Of a DNA stretch of 64,000 bases, positions 1 to 13,560 are shown piece after piece. Below the pieces are notes generated by a model, which saw nothing but the letters and a program-made list of their open reading frames with translations, did no database searches and had not been told where the DNA came from. The position numbers were made by a program, and so were the translations under genes. Each line of letters begins with the position of its first letter. The stretch's first letter is position 1. This DNA is from Sipunculus nudus (lineage: Eukaryota > Annelida > Sipuncula > Golfingiida > Sipunculidae): the NCBI GenBank assembly GCA_026874595.1, contig CM049310.1, positions 47,319,058 through 47,383,057 on the forward strand. The letters are read 5' to 3'.

Positions 1-146
1 ACTATTGAATGTGTCATGAATGTGTTTTATAATTTCATGAAATACTGCATGGTTTAAAGTTGTCATAAAGTGAACGGAGAGAGTAAAGCCTTAATATAAA
101 GACAGGGCTTTTTTATTTAGGATTCCTCAAAATAACCCTGCGATAT

Positions 147-247
147 GGTTCTTTAAAACACCTCAAGGGTTCTTTAAAGAACCCTGTCAAATAGGGTTCT
201 TAAAAGAAGCCTGTCAAAAAGGGTTCTTTAAAGAACCAAATAGCGTT
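147..247. repeat. Palindromic short tandem repeat
   Basis: Three to four degenerate copies of a self-complementary word, GGTTCTTTAAAGAACC, separated by short spacers such as CTGTCAAATA. Each full copy is a perfect 16-base palindrome, so the array could fold into serial hairpins. No coding potential is seen. A weaker, more diverged cluster of related GAACC/GGTT words occurs near 42330-42450. Confidence 0.7.
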
Positions 248-375
248 CCATATTTGTGCTGGGGTATAAGAACACTACTGAGTTCTTTAAACCACATCGA
301 TTTAAACCACACCGATATAGAGTGTAGGTATGATACGAGGATCATAGAGGAGCATTTATTACAGCTTTTCTTTTC

Positions 376-377
<2 letters not shown>

Positions 378-426
<49 letters not shown>
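378..426. repeat. (AT)n microsatellite
   Basis: Pure alternating AT tract of about 49 bases. It produces spurious Tyr-Ile-rich open frames on both strands. Confidence 0.95.
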
Positions 427-428
<2 letters not shown>

Positions 429-429
429 A

Positions 430-535
430 TCGGTAGATCGGATATCGGGTCTGACCCATCTTAAGATGGGCGACACGATATCCGATCGGTTATTGGGTCA
501 GAACCATCTTAAGATGGGTCAGAAATCGGGAGATG
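430..535. repeat. Palindromic CCCATCTTAAGATGGG repeat
   Basis: Two palindromes, CCCATCTTAAGATGGG at 455-470 and CCATCTTAAGATGG at 504-517, alternate with ATATCCGATCGG- and GGGTCAGA-type words. The same vocabulary (GGGTCAGACCCAATA, ACCGAT, TCTTCAGATGGGCG) recurs at 22910-23250, so this is a dispersed non-coding repeat family rather than a local accident. Confidence 0.6.
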
Positions 536-571
536 GCTCCTAACATATATATAGTATGAACCAAATGAATT

Positions 572-574
<3 letters not shown>

Positions 575-607
<33 letters not shown>

Positions 608-1021
608 TATTAAAAAAGACAAAGATACATATCATGCTTTAACCTGCATGCCCTTTTCTCTTATAATGCGGATACATAAACACGTGAATACTTTATAAAC
701 ATAGGAACCGCTCTTAGAAAAATGTTGGTAAGTGTATTTGCACTATATATATATACATGCAGTGAAGCAATAAATATTTCCCTGGTACATATAGCTATCA
801 TCACTATCATAACTAAATATTCCCATGGCTGTAAACAGCTATATATTAAAACAAATATTTTTTTTCATTAGTGTCGGCATGCATATATATTGATGCATAT
901 ATATATATATTATATATATATATATATAAGAAATTTTATATTTCTTATATATAGTTAGTACGAAATTAAACTCAAAACAACCTCTCTATGTCAGTATATA
1001 TCAAGCTCATGCATGCACTAG

Positions 1022-1080
<59 letters not shown>
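575..1080. repeat. Cluster of AT and GT microsatellites
   Basis: Several (AT)n tracts lie at 575-607, 895-928 and about 1020-1053. The last runs into a (GT)n tract to about 1076. The sequence between them is AT-rich and non-coding. Confidence 0.85.
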
Positions 1081-1084
<4 letters not shown>

Positions 1085-1429
1085 TTATTTTAATATCAGC
1101 TGGCCTTCACAGAAGTGACTTTAAAATGGTAAAAAAATTATTATTCATTAATATGTTGGATCTCGGCTCGCGACCATGTATAACTAGATATATATATATT
1201 CAGCCAAAGTTATCGGTTATAATTGAGGACAATCAAGAACCAGTATATGATGATTTTCGGTTTTCCAGGCGAGCTAGAGGAATCATTGTACCACTTCTAC
1301 AGAAAAATGATGTAATTGTATGATTCTTGATGTTTCCAAGGTTGATTCCTCAAATATTCACTGACAAGCTAATGGATCCTAAAAGCATAATGTTTGCAAA
1401 TAGAACAATTAGAAGTGACCACAGAGGTA

Positions 1430-1740
1430 CATGCATAGTGGGCCAGACAAAGTTGCTTTTTAAGAGCATTGCTTGTTAATAGCTGGCCTCCATGAAGACC
1501 AATCAGCCACAGAGTGAAGAAAAAATTGTGGGTGAATGCCACCAAAAATTAAGAATTTCAAGGTCATTTTCAAGGTCAAACTGACCAATGGGCCAGCCAA
1601 GGGCAAGTTTGCACTTTTGTGGATACTGCTTTTTAGTATCAGGCATCAATGGTAGATCAATCAACCAAACATTGACGGAATAAGGGTATGTTCAAGGTAA
1701 TTTCCAAGGTCATTTTCAAGGCCAAACCGAATAAAATTAA
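1430..1740. repeat. Repeat with TTTCAAGGTCA half-sites
   Basis: A non-coding stretch with repeated TTTTCAAGGTCA / TTCAAGGTCATTTTCAAGGTCA words at about 1557-1578 and 1690-1722, and a related word near 3350. AGGTCA is the nuclear-receptor half-site consensus, but such words are also common in dispersed repeats of marine invertebrates. I read this as repeat sequence and not as a proven regulatory element. Confidence 0.4.
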
Positions 1741-1744
1741 ATCT

Positions 1745-4690
1745 GAACCGGTGAAGTGTTTCTCCATCAATGAAACCAGGGAAAATTCGGTAACCTTAGG
1801 CTTCAGAGTTATTTCTGTGTTATTTTCTTACACTTGCATGTATGAAAAGTACAACTTATATGCGTGTTTTTGTTAACACAGTAATGTTTTAACTCCTCTA
1901 AATCAAAGCCGATAGAAGGGGAGTTAAGGGATATTGTTTTGTGTGTTCCCCAAAGTGCCTTTACTCATTGTGAATAACACAATAAAAATGGCCACATTTG
2001 TAAAGTGCAGGATAAAAGCTCCATGAATAAAGAATATATGTTTATAATGATTTTGTTTTGGAAGCGAGTTGTGGGTATCAGAAGACCCTGGATGGATGTT
2101 ACACATTCAAAGTTATAAGCCGTACTGAAACATTCAAAATGGCTGTATAGATAGCTGCCACAATTACGAAAAAAGTGATTCCTGTCATTATATATTAGTC
2201 ATCAAATACAAATCATTTATTGGATCACTGTGGACCAGTTCACGCTGATTTGTCAATAAGACGGACACACTGTAGATGCCGCCATGTCAGCACAAGAAAT
2301 CACGAAACCAACTTTTTAGGTGTCCCTAAACTGTAATTTAATACAGCTTGGACGCGAAAATGATTTTAAAAAATAATTGTTGCCCCGTTAAACATATGCC
2401 CGCTATATGTGGTAAAAACAGGCCTTTTCATTATATTTTGATATAGTTACATGTACATAGAGTGTCAATTTTCTTATTCTTTATAACTGTGTACATAAAG
2501 GATCTATAATCTATAGATGGGTAACAGAAACACCTTCTGCTTTTATTTTGGGACCTTTTCTTTCTTTTCTTAATGTGTTAAAGACACTTTGGAAACGCTA
2601 AAAGGTAGTTCTACTTAGTCTGAATATACAGGGAAGCCCCCCCCCCCCCCTAGCTCCCTATCTAACTTATCATACCTTTCTTTGCTAATACCACTTTTCT
2701 AAAGGAATTTTAGGTAGAGGAAACCAACTCCATTTTCGCGATGCAACTGTTGTATATATCCTTACCAACACATATCATCAGTGAATACCTGGGGGAGGTG
2801 GGGGGCCAGTCTGATTCCTGTCAGATCTGCAGATTGCTCAAGATAAACTGATAAATTAAGAAAGGCGACTATGACGATTGATGCATAACAAGCGTGCAAG
2901 TGCATGTGTTTTATGCTTTACGATCATACTGATGAAACTGTACGTATATTAAAAGATAAAAATTATGTCAGAGTCAACTACTATTGTAAATTGGTTTTAG
3001 CTATACTTGCAAAATTATCAAGCTAATTAAGGTTAATTTGAAACATTTGTAATGGATTGCTTTAAATTAATTATGCAATTTGATAGCTAACACATATGAA
3101 TCAAATATGATTAATACGTAAAATTACTTGGGGTATATACTGATCATGATTTCAGTTTGTATATAAACTGTGGAAACGTGCTCCAACTCAAGTAGACAGT
3201 CATATGTGCTTCAGCTTTTAAGTAGTTTCACCAGGAACTATAGAGGCTTTATCTTCTGTATACCGCTTTAATAAGCGTCCTTTATTTAATATAACACTTT
3301 TTTGTATGAATATTTATATAAGGGTCCAAGTAACATTCTTGAAGTGATTTTCAAGGTCAAATGATGCAAAACTGGACGGGAAATGGTAACGTAGCATTTA
3401 TTTTGTTGATCATCAAAGTTGACTTCTATTCATATACCATTTTTCTTTAAAAAATGACAGTTCACATTCCAATCTGCATCAAAGTAACATATCACAGATA
3501 CATGTTGCACAATTTTTTTTTAGCAATATAGCCCAAACATTCCTTCTGAACATAAAAAAATCATCTTTTGGTCGCATAAAAGAAGAGAAGAGAAAATGCA
3601 TTTAGTAATTATCTGCCCCCCCCCCCCCCTACGTCTTGTCATATATTCATTTGTCTTCGGAAACAAAACCAGCACAAAACGTCTCCCCCAAAATAGGTGG
3701 AACCATTACAATTTTTAACGGCATACATATAACTCGCTTAATAAATCCTCTTATAGTAAAAGTTGTATTTTACTATATATATGAGTACTTCAGTTATGAA
3801 ATTTATACATGTTTTGACAAAGCGTGTTTGAAATAAGTGTAGAATGCATTCTGAAGAATTAAGGATAAGCTCTTTTTTCGGCGACATTCGGAATAAATTT
3901 CATCCATGCAGTTTGGTCATCGTAAAAAGAACCCATAAAACGTGGTGTCATTCCTTTATCCCTCTACTTGTGAAAACCTATATGGACTTAGTTGAAATTA
4001 TTGTGACGAGGTTCTTATAGAACTTGCACTGTACAGAGTAAACTATATAGGTAAATGTATAACATGAAAAGTTTTCTTTTATAAATAAAAGGGCAGGATT
4101 AAATACGATCGACAAACAATAGTTGGAGCTCCTGACCCTGAAGCCTCCTGCATGTTGCTGTTCAGATACGCATGCACAAATAGTCTACCAGTTGTTAACA
4201 GTACATGGTCACGTTAAGAACATGAAACTTTAAAAGCTCAGCCCCATGGCACACAGCGTGAAGAATGAACACATGCATGGACAAATCAATACTTCACCAC
4301 AGCTGAACAGCCCATAGATTTCGTACATTTACATGTATCTCGTACATTTACATATACATTGAGCTTGTATTGACATGTAGGACATGCAATCTGCTCAGTC
4401 TACGGAAATAAAATATACCACATATTTTTTCTTAGATTACACATTTGTAATATGTATCCATCTTTCCAAGTATTGAGCACGAAAAATAATTCGATTTTTT
4501 TTCAAGCTTGTCGAATTTAGTAAAATGGAGGTTCATGGCTTGTGTTTGGCATTCTTTGTTAATCTATATATATGAGTATATATGAGGTATTTCTATGCAT
4601 TTGCAGCTTGCTGTATGAGAATAATCGAAACATTAAAGCATTTGTTTTATGGTATATATCGGACGGACGAAGCTAAAGTTCCATCTGAAG
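1745..4690. other. Gene-free AT-rich DNA
   Basis: No coding exon, RNA gene or clear transposon was recognised. Homopolymer C runs are present at 2637-2650 and 3616-3629. The short open frames here lack splice context and any recognisable motif. Confidence 0.6.
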
Positions 4691-4960
4691 GAACGCTGAT
4701 CCGGCGTGCGGATAAAACTAGGTATTGACTAAATAAGTGAAGTCAGATTCCAGCATGTACATGGACCCGGCATGCGGAATGCGTGTCCCTACAAATCGAA
4801 TCTTTACAGGTAGCAATTTTTGCTGGTTTCGCATTGAATATTACAAGGCACATGCACAGGAAATAGGCATGCATGTTGCCGTGCCGTTACATATGAAATC
4901 TCTCAACACGCATTCCACCAAGACATTCCGCATTAAATTCCGCATGCCGTATATATGGAA
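4690..4960. repeat. Short inverted repeat CGGCATGCGGAAT
   Basis: The word CGGCATGCGGAAT near 4769-4781 recurs inverted as ATTCCGCATGCCG near 4936-4950. Related GGCGTGCGGAT and GACATTCCGCATT words lie close by. This could be the remains of a small hairpin element. The open frame that crosses it has no recognisable domain. Confidence 0.35.
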
Positions 4961-5487
4961 TCCAAGTTTTTACTGCCATGAAAAACTTCTTTGTTATTAG
5001 CATTTGCTGGACCACATGTCTTACAATCTATAGTTCTGCATAAAACTAAGCCTGTATAAATATAGCTTCTGAAAAAAATACACATACGCACACACACACA
5101 CATATGTACATAGAACCAAATCATGAATGTAACATAAGAGAGATCATAAACACGGTCATTCATTCACTCACCATATATAATTATACCATGAATTTTCGTT
5201 TGCCAAAAGGCAACCCCGTTTATTTTCTCCGTGAAGCATGTATCAAGATAAAAACTCTTGCAGATGATTAACCCATAAAATTAAATCTCTGTTACTTGTA
5301 TCTTTTTCATGACATCAGGTTTACTCTCTCACAGTCAGAACGTTTGCTGCTTTTAGCGGAGCGGTAATCTCTTATACAGATCTTGTGGAATTTTATACTA
5401 GGTTATATATACCTGGGGTTTTCCGTGTATTTATCGAGCGTAAAATTTTATAATCATGCATGGTGAACGAGTCTGGGTTCGGGGGCC

Positions 5488-5563
<76 letters not shown>
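5488..5563. repeat. Compound (AT)n(AG)n microsatellite
   Basis: About 30 bases of AT run directly into about 45 bases of AG with no interruption. The same AT-to-AG junction recurs at about 12434 and 47222. Confidence 0.95.
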
Positions 5564-5567
<4 letters not shown>

Positions 5568-5569
5568 AC

Positions 5570-6672
5570 ATATCCGTGATCCGGAGGGTATAATACATAA
5601 CCGGAAGTGATGGAAATGTTTTGGTAGCATTTAAGTTTATGTGATCAGAAGAGCATGCAATTCAGATATCATTCAGCATATTGAATCTTATAAAAATTTT
5701 ACAACTTAAGAACATCCCTGTATATTTGAACATTATATATACATATAATTTTTCAGCCTCTCCGTGAGCATTTACACAAATGATAACAATTGAAAATTCA
5801 TGCTATTTATATACATACAGAAAGATCTTGATGTAATGAGCCTTCTCTTGAAAACCAAAATTTGAATATCCGGTTACTTAGTCACGTTATGGCTGACCTT
5901 CGTACAAAAACACAATTCGAGCATGTTTACAGTAAAAATCTTCCGCATGGGCATGTTCAAGGTTGTTGAACAAACAGTTCGTGTTAAATCATAAAAATGA
6001 GATTAGATGTTTCAAACACAAGTTATCTATATCGCAATGCTATAGATAACAAGGTTAGACCAAACGGTTCTTAATCAATTTGAAATTTTCCAAATTCTTC
6101 CAGCTTAATTGGTTGCAAGGTCGCCAGTTTCTTTTACAATGGCCACATACATCAATCAATATAGCCTGGTATAGCATGCATGCACAATGATCAAGAAAAA
6201 ATATTTCGCTTGCATTTGATCGCCAGTTATTATATTTCTCAATATTTACAAAATTTTGATTTCAATACTGATATATGATATTCATGCATTTAGGTTAATC
6301 TCGGCAACCAGAAATTAAAATTGTCCCATGGCAAGCAGACATGTAATTTCAATAAAACTAGTTAAACACGAGAGGAGTTTGTATTTAATCATGATATCAT
6401 ATATATGTGTCGCATAAACACGTGATTTCCTGCATGCTATCGAATGCTTTGAGTCAGAAACTTCACTTTCTATATATATATACATAAAAGATCAGTCGCC
6501 ATATGGAATGTCTTTGTTTATGTGCTTATTTGCTTATTTTACAAAGAATGGTATTGGATATCTTTTCACACGATGTTCATTGTATTGTATTTGTAGACTA
6601 ATACTGATAAAACTACAATTTTATAATTCTTGAATATCATGAACGTTTTGTAAATATAGTTAAGTTATCGGC

Positions 6673-6725
<53 letters not shown>

Positions 6726-9700
6726 CACACACCATGTGGGTTCTTACAAGAAGCCACAAGAATCATTTTTCTTAGCGCGCAGTATGTACTTTTTATGCGT
6801 CTCCCTGTTTTCTCGGAAAACATTAATGTACTTTACAAGAGATTTTTTGGTGATTTCATAATCTTAGTACTTTATTGATAAAATGCGTCACATCCTATTA
6901 TGAATAACATTCTTATCTCTTACATTTATATTGCACTGACTTTTTATTAATATTGATAGTTTTTGTCTCTGTATAAATGGATTTTCGCTCATGCAATATA
7001 TTCTGTACATTATAACACTCCAGTCTGTCCAAACCAGCCCCAATAACAAATGCACCGACATTAAGGGCATTTGCATAGAAGTAAATGTCTAATGAACTCC
7101 GAATGTGTATTTTTGGAGCTCTACTTTTATCACGTTTTTGGTCACAACCAAACACGATTGACAATGACCTGCACCATTGCATGATATGAGAATCGTGCAC
7201 TACTGAATGGTAAAATATCCTGGTTCCCGGGCTGATATATCTTAAAAAAGGAGCCCCGAATCAGGATAAATGCAAAAAGGACCCAAATTGCTAACATCCC
7301 CGCTTCGGGATGGCTTACTCTTAAAAACTGATTTACACCATTCTGAGCAGACAAAACTTCTGTTACACAGTCTCCTTGCTTATACAGCTATATATAGCTA
7401 GGATTGTAAAAAGATGCCTTTAGATAAATTTTTAATATCTTCAAAATACTATTAATACACCTCGATTTGGTATTCTGGTATACGTAATGATAATTACTAG
7501 TATTTACCAATTTTAACCGAATGTTTCTTCTCCATTTAATTTGTCCACGGTCAGTTCTCGAACTTTTACGAATACGTTGTTGGAAACAGAAACCAGAATA
7601 AGCTATTGATTGTGACCGAAGGCCCCCTTTTATCGGCGACTTTCCACGTCAGGACTCATACGAATCTACAAATATCTGCTCATAACAAACTTCTGTCGGT
7701 TATAGGGACTGTACGTTGGGACGGTTGGAACTACTTGTCTCAGTGGTTAAATCAAATCCAAGAAAGGAATCCCTCTTCCTACATACTGAACATACGCGTG
7801 CTTATCAGATGTCCCTTATCCACGAAGTCCATAAAAATCATTTGCATGTATGATTTGTGATGAAAAAATTCTGCTCAAACATGTTTCGTTTGTCTATATC
7901 TACACCATTCTCTTCAATTAAACCGACGTCGCGGGTGAATTTAGAAGTTCCAGTGCTATATCGGGAAATGATTTCTTTACCCATGCACAATCCTTGTGAG
8001 TCCGATTCTGAGTTGAAAAATTACCCTGAGAACCGACAGGGAATGAATCATGTTGCTGTGAATCACAACGCATGATAATGGTCTTTGATACTGAGTCACA
8101 GTTAGCGGGAAATAACAGTACTTTCTAGGTCAGTTAGTAAGAGGAAAACCATGGTATTTTAGACAGACACACGTTTGTTCAACTCTCTGTGCATATCACA
8201 TGCCCATGACGCGGCCTCTATTATGTTTGTACAGCTATCTAACTGGATAACGCAGTAATTCACGTACCATATAATATTACCAATTAAGCCTCTCGACACA
8301 AACTAGCTTGCATCTCATTTTTTTTACGTCATGATTATATAAACATACATACAAACATAAGTATATATATATATCTAAATACAATCATTATGTATATACG
8401 CTTATGTTAATACACATACATACTCTTTATAGACTTTTTTGGTGGCCTTTGAGCAAGCCAATACGGCAGGGGTTTCATTGTGGGTTTACGTTTAATTCAG
8501 GAGATGATTCTAAATATTAAAAAGATAAAATACAGAAAACCTCTCCATCTTGTTCTAAATATAGGGTTTGTGTACACAGCCACCTTTCATGTCTCAATTT
8601 CCTTATAACGTTAAGGAAAATATAGGTAAGATAGCATGCACGTATAGATTGGAATCGAAATATATCACTGGTTCTCCCCAAGAAGATCGTGTCTTGTCGT
8701 TACACATGCATGTGCCTTGTTAGACGTTGCTTCAAGTTTCTTTGTTGAATATACAAAATATATTAGTCGGTTCTGGTCGTTTCGTGTGGAACAGGAAGCA
8801 ATTTCTGAATCTTTTTTTTTTATTTCAACAAACTCATTGAGGTCTGACTTTCTTCTTGTCTTTCTGTTTATATGGGAAAATTGAAAATACACACTTAAAT
8901 GAACGGCATGAGAATTAAGTTCAATGATTGTATCACACGCCCGTGTTTATATATCCGTATCTATAGGTAAGTAACCGGAGACGACGTTCAATATGAAAAG
9001 CTTAGCTGATAATTTCTCAAAAGATGCATGCTTGTTCAAGTGATATATAGCCATGATAAATTCGCAACAAAATCTGGGAATATATATATACATGTACATG
9101 TACCGTAATATACTGCTATTAAGAGGATGACAATTTAATGCATTCACATGCAAGAAACAGAGCTTATATATATATGGACTCTTGTTACCACGCATTTTCT
9201 ACAAAGTTACTCTACATGAAACGGTACAAACAACAACCTGTTTTTATAAACTAACATGGCTGTTTCAACTGCATCAACATGCTATAATATTAACGGTACC
9301 TGAGCTGAAGTGTATTTGTTCTATACTGCTAAATATCTATAAAAAATGTTCCATGCAGTATAGTGCATGGAAGGTCTTGTGATATATGCAGTTTGATAAT
9401 GGGATTTCATGGCAATGAACTGTATATTCCGACAGAGAAACCATGCGAAATTTAACATGAAACGTTTAACACATGAATGCGTGCACGCATGCAGCCTGTC
9501 ATATATAATAAAATATTTATAAGTGTTGCGAATGTGCCACACTGACTGTTTGGCTCAGATGTATAGTAATCGATTGAAGAAACATGCTGAGTGAAACTGT
9601 TTTGTTTTTCTAATACAGTAGGTTTTTCGGGAACGCGGGGGTTAAGCGTCTTTGAAGCTCTAAATCCATTTTGGTCGCTCGGTTCTTGGTGACCGAGTGT

Positions 9701-10625
9701 CCGATGGAACGCGAATCTATTTCTGGCTGTAGGACCGAGAGGATCAAAGCTGGTTTTTTGCAATGACTGCATGACCATTGTCGACTACCTCAAACAAACC
9801 AGTCATAAACTATGCTGACCACTGACAATTAAATTCCATTTTAATATATAATGTGATAAACATGATATATGACAATATAATAACACGATAGATTTTATAA
9901 CCCTCTAAAATATGACACAATTTGTCCTGAAATCTCCATTTTTTTATTAATTTGGAAGCCTTGATACAGTCCCTTTTTATGGGTACGTTTCACTGCTGTT
10001 TGTTGGTGAAGGAAACATAATTCACCGCGGGTGACTCACGTGCCGGACGTATTCTGCCACCTAAAAGTTCACCTTTATTCCTCGTGCACTATATATATAT
10101 GACTCAAAATATTTTCTTTGATGTTCTTATACTCTGTGCGTCCCAAAATTGAACGCTCCTCCCTCAACATCCCTGTAGTCAATCTACCATAAGAGGGAGT
10201 CAAAGCGTATACAAAATGCGCCTCTCATTATTTTTGTCGCTGTAGTAAATATTATCTGCATGACGACCCGATATATATCGCAACTGTTTCCTAATGATAT
10301 ACAACACACAATTCGATACATTTAAATTCCATGTTCTTTGAAAGATAACATTCTCATAGAATCCTCTCAAATGATTTATATCCTAATTATAAAAATAAAA
10401 TTTATACGCAAGAAAAGCTATAATCAGACGCCGTCACATTTTTTTTTTTTGACAAAGCTTTTCACGTCAGTGTTTTGTATGGCGGCTGCAAAAGATGTCG
10501 GGAGTCGATATCCACTGTTCGATCCACCATGTTGTCTACTTATGGACACAAGGACAACTGTCGATACTGATAGGATATTTGATTTTGTATCGCGATGTAT
10601 CAGTGCACCGATCCTTGACGATATG
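5570..10625. other. Gene-free AT-rich DNA
   Basis: About 5 kb with no supported gene. It contains an (AT)n tract at 6674-6721. The longest non-repeat open frames (about 6913-7200 minus, 7142-7354 minus, 7606-7860 plus, 9452-9778 minus) match no family I recognise and do not chain into exons. They are left unannotated. Confidence 0.55.
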
Positions 10626-10627
10626 AT

Positions 10628-10633
<6 letters not shown>

Positions 10634-10689
<56 letters not shown>
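10634..10689. repeat. (AT)n microsatellite
   Basis: Pure AT tract of about 56 bases, directly abutting the conserved dispersed repeat that follows it. Confidence 0.95.
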
Positions 10690-10690
<1 letters not shown>

Positions 10691-10692
<2 letters not shown>

Positions 10693-10835
10693 AGTGGTAA
10701 AGCCGTGTTAGTCTGTATAGTTGAAGCGAAAGTTAAGATAAACAGTGACGCCTTTTAGATAGACTAACTAGTTTATTAACACACGAGCTTTCGAAGTACA
10801 AAGACTTCTTCGTCAGGTGGTAATTAAGTGGGAAC
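10691..10835 (-). repeat. Dispersed repeat with hammerhead-like core
   Basis: Read on the minus strand, the unit contains CTGACGA, a hairpin (GAAGT, loop CTTTGT, ACTTC), then GAAAGCTC, an AATAAACTAGTTAGTC segment, and CAGACTAACACGGCT at the far end. This order of words resembles a repeat family I know from other animals. CTGANGA, stem, GAAA is the layout of hammerhead ribozyme strands, and Penelope-like retroelements are known to carry such motifs. There is an unpaired A before the stem, and I found no convincing stem I or III, so catalytic ability is not claimed. TTAGTCT and AGACTAA form an inverted pair inside the unit. Confidence 0.5.
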
Positions 10836-10839
10836 GTGT

Positions 10840-11505
10840 ACAGAGATTATATATGATGGAACGACAAAGTATAGAGTCCATAATGCCAGAAACAGTGTAT
10901 TTACATGCTGATTAAATATTTAGTAATATTATAAACATGATGCCCTGGGTGGGCGGGGTACAGGGAGTAAACATCGCTTCACTCGGGAATTCCGCGAAAC
11001 CGAATGAAGGTCGACGTCATCCATATTATATATATATATATAGCTCCAACTGTCAGAAACATACATGGTCCACACGCATCATGTGCATTATAGGTAAAGG
11101 GTGTTTTTAACTTCTTAAATTATACACGTTGGACACTTGCACGCAGAAAAAAACATAAATTCTCCCATCTTTTTTCCCATGAACTGTGTATATATAACCT
11201 TACAAGAACATTATGTTTTAGTACTGATTTACTGAGAAGAGGGCTAAAAGAGTGCAGATGAAGAAAGAATATAATGAGTAATTAGCAGGGTATATTTTTA
11301 GGAGATTTTACAACTGCACAAGCTTGTAACCAAGCGTTCCCTGTTAGCATAAAACCAGGTCTTTAAAGCAGTTGAAAGCCAAGAGACTAGATTCATTAGT
11401 AAAAGAACTCTTTTTTAGTGTTGAACCATTACCGGATGATAATGAGTTTGTATGTATAGCTTACTTTATAATATAAATATTATGAACGAATTAACAGTGA
11501 AAATA

Positions 11506-11557
<52 letters not shown>

Positions 11558-12390
11558 TACCACAGAAACATATCGGAATGGTGGCAACCTTATACCATAG
11601 CCAAATGAGCGATCGATGAAATTCAACAATTTACTCATGGGCATACAAGTGATTTGATTTGGAAAAAATATCCAGAAAAAAAAGAACTGCACAGAACCAG
11701 AATTACTACTGTACATTTTCATTTTCAACTGCACATAAAAAGGTCAGCTGCAGATTAGAATATACTAATTTTGAGTATATCTTCCAAAAAGGACATTACG
11801 AAGGGCATTAAGACAAGCATAATTTTTTATTTTTATATTTTCGAAATGTGTCGAAATGTTTATCCGTGTGTCCGCCTGGACTGTTTGAGCTATGATAAAT
11901 TAGTTGCACGAGTATATAAAACATACATACATTTGACACCTCAAACATTTTTTGATTCGTAGGAACATAAAGGAATAATGAAATGGATTAATTGTTGCAT
12001 TTGATATGAATGCAATCATAAATTTCTATTAACTCACCATGTATAGCGGTTTAATTACAACATGCACTTATAAAATCTCATTTAAATTTTGTTTACATAA
12101 ATATCAATAAATATAATTAAAACTCTCTATAAAAGTTAATGATATAATTTAAAATTGGTAGTGAAATTGGCAAGAAAAGCAAGATATGCAAAAAGAAAAA
12201 AACCAAGATATATCAAAGTAGATTTTCTTGTTATTTGACATTCACTTTTAAAGAATAACTATAATTAATCAAATATAGTTAAATTTGTGAATTCTTAAAT
12301 ATAAATAACTTTCTTGGATTCAGTTTGACGATAAAGTTAAGAAAATGCCACGATTGTTCAGCCTGTAACGACCACTATATATATAAATAA

Positions 12391-12459
<69 letters not shown>

Positions 12460-12874
12460 CACAATCTTTTAGTCTGTATACCCAATACAGTACTCAACCT
12501 GTGAGTGGTTTTGTTTGTGTATTTACACTACTTTTGAGGATTTTGGCGAATACCACCGAGGGTTTTCAATGCATACCTCTGCATTGCTCAAAGAAGTGTT
12601 AACCTTTATATGCCATAATATTTGGGTTCTATTTTATTACAATGATCGACTCAATCCTTGCAGAGAGTGAAACAAGTTAAATTGCCTTAAACTTAAAGTA
12701 TAAAGAATCCAATAAATCTGACTAGAAATACTATTTACATTCAAATTTGTTTTCGTAAGAGAACATTGTTTTAATTTGATATTTCAATTTAAGGTTCATC
12801 AGTCAATGTTGAGTCAAAAATATGTTCCAAATGAAGCTATATATATAGTCCTGTGCACGAGTGTGTACAACAAT

Positions 12875-12933
<59 letters not shown>

Positions 12934-13320
12934 TCATCATAATGGGAAGCATTATAACTCTTGCGTTGAAACTGACGATCCCTGGTTCAAATCTCAGCCA
13001 AGCATCCAAACCACTGAAGGTTAATTGATGAAATCTAATTAGAACGTAAGAGATTCACTCTGATCTTTAAAGCTTGTTTATTCTTGGACCCATATTTATT
13101 TTTAACCTTACCTGGTATGGAGGCAGAAAATTAGTTCCCTATCTTTCTGATCAAATTCCTCATGCTCTTTATATACGTATTTTCACCTTCACTTACCATG
13201 GCCCTATTGATTGTTTATATCGGTATTTTTTGGTCTTGTTTGTGAGAAGATGCGAGGGAGACAATCCTTATAGGAGTATCCCCACCCCTTCCGCCAAAAT
13301 AAGGACACCCGCTCAAAATC
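10840..13320. other. Gene-free DNA with three AT-type microsatellites
   Basis: No gene is seen. (AT)n tracts lie at 11507-11552 and 12878-12931. A compound (AT)n(AG)n tract lies at about 12390-12459, with the switch at 12434. Confidence 0.65.
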
Positions 13321-13321
13321 T

Positions 13322-13560
13322 CCGCCCCCCCCCCCCCCCTAACATGTTGCAACGAGAGTGGGTAGTAGTTGCCCGTCCAAGATCGGTGGTTCTCTCCGGG
13401 TTCTCCGGCTTCCTCCACCTCTCTCACTACACTGGCGTAATTTGTATCTACTGTTAACTCGCCTTTAAGCCCGGACCTTCCATTTCAGACTCGAACCGTC
13501 AAACTTCTGGTCGAGGGAGACGGTTGTGCTGTGACCGGCTCGAGCACCAAATTCACTTAA
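13322..13560 (-). repeat. tRNA-derived SINE-like element
   Basis: On the minus strand the unit begins with a tRNA-like head that has a good B box (GGTTCGAGTCT, near 13485-13495) and a poor A-box region. A body with CCGGAGAACCCGGAGAG follows; its plus-strand form is CTCTCCGGGTTCTCCGG, a phrase common in invertebrate SINE bodies. The 3' end on that strand is a G/C homopolymer (13325-13339). It is GC-richer than its surroundings. The open frames across it are not protein genes. Confidence 0.5.

Noticed and set aside
6913-7354. Overlapping minus-strand frames as exons of an unknown gene
   Set aside because: Not joined by convincing splice sites and not recognisable; left as gene-free sequence.
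254-13024. Open frames rich in Tyr-Ile or Cys-Val repeats (for example 254-436, 988-1323, 6673-6861, 10338-10700, 12776-13024)
   Set aside because: They are translations of (AT)n and (GT)n microsatellites, open in several frames and on both strands.
13074-13457. 127-codon open frame as a gene
   Set aside because: It crosses a C homopolymer and lies over the SINE-like element; no domain or splice context.
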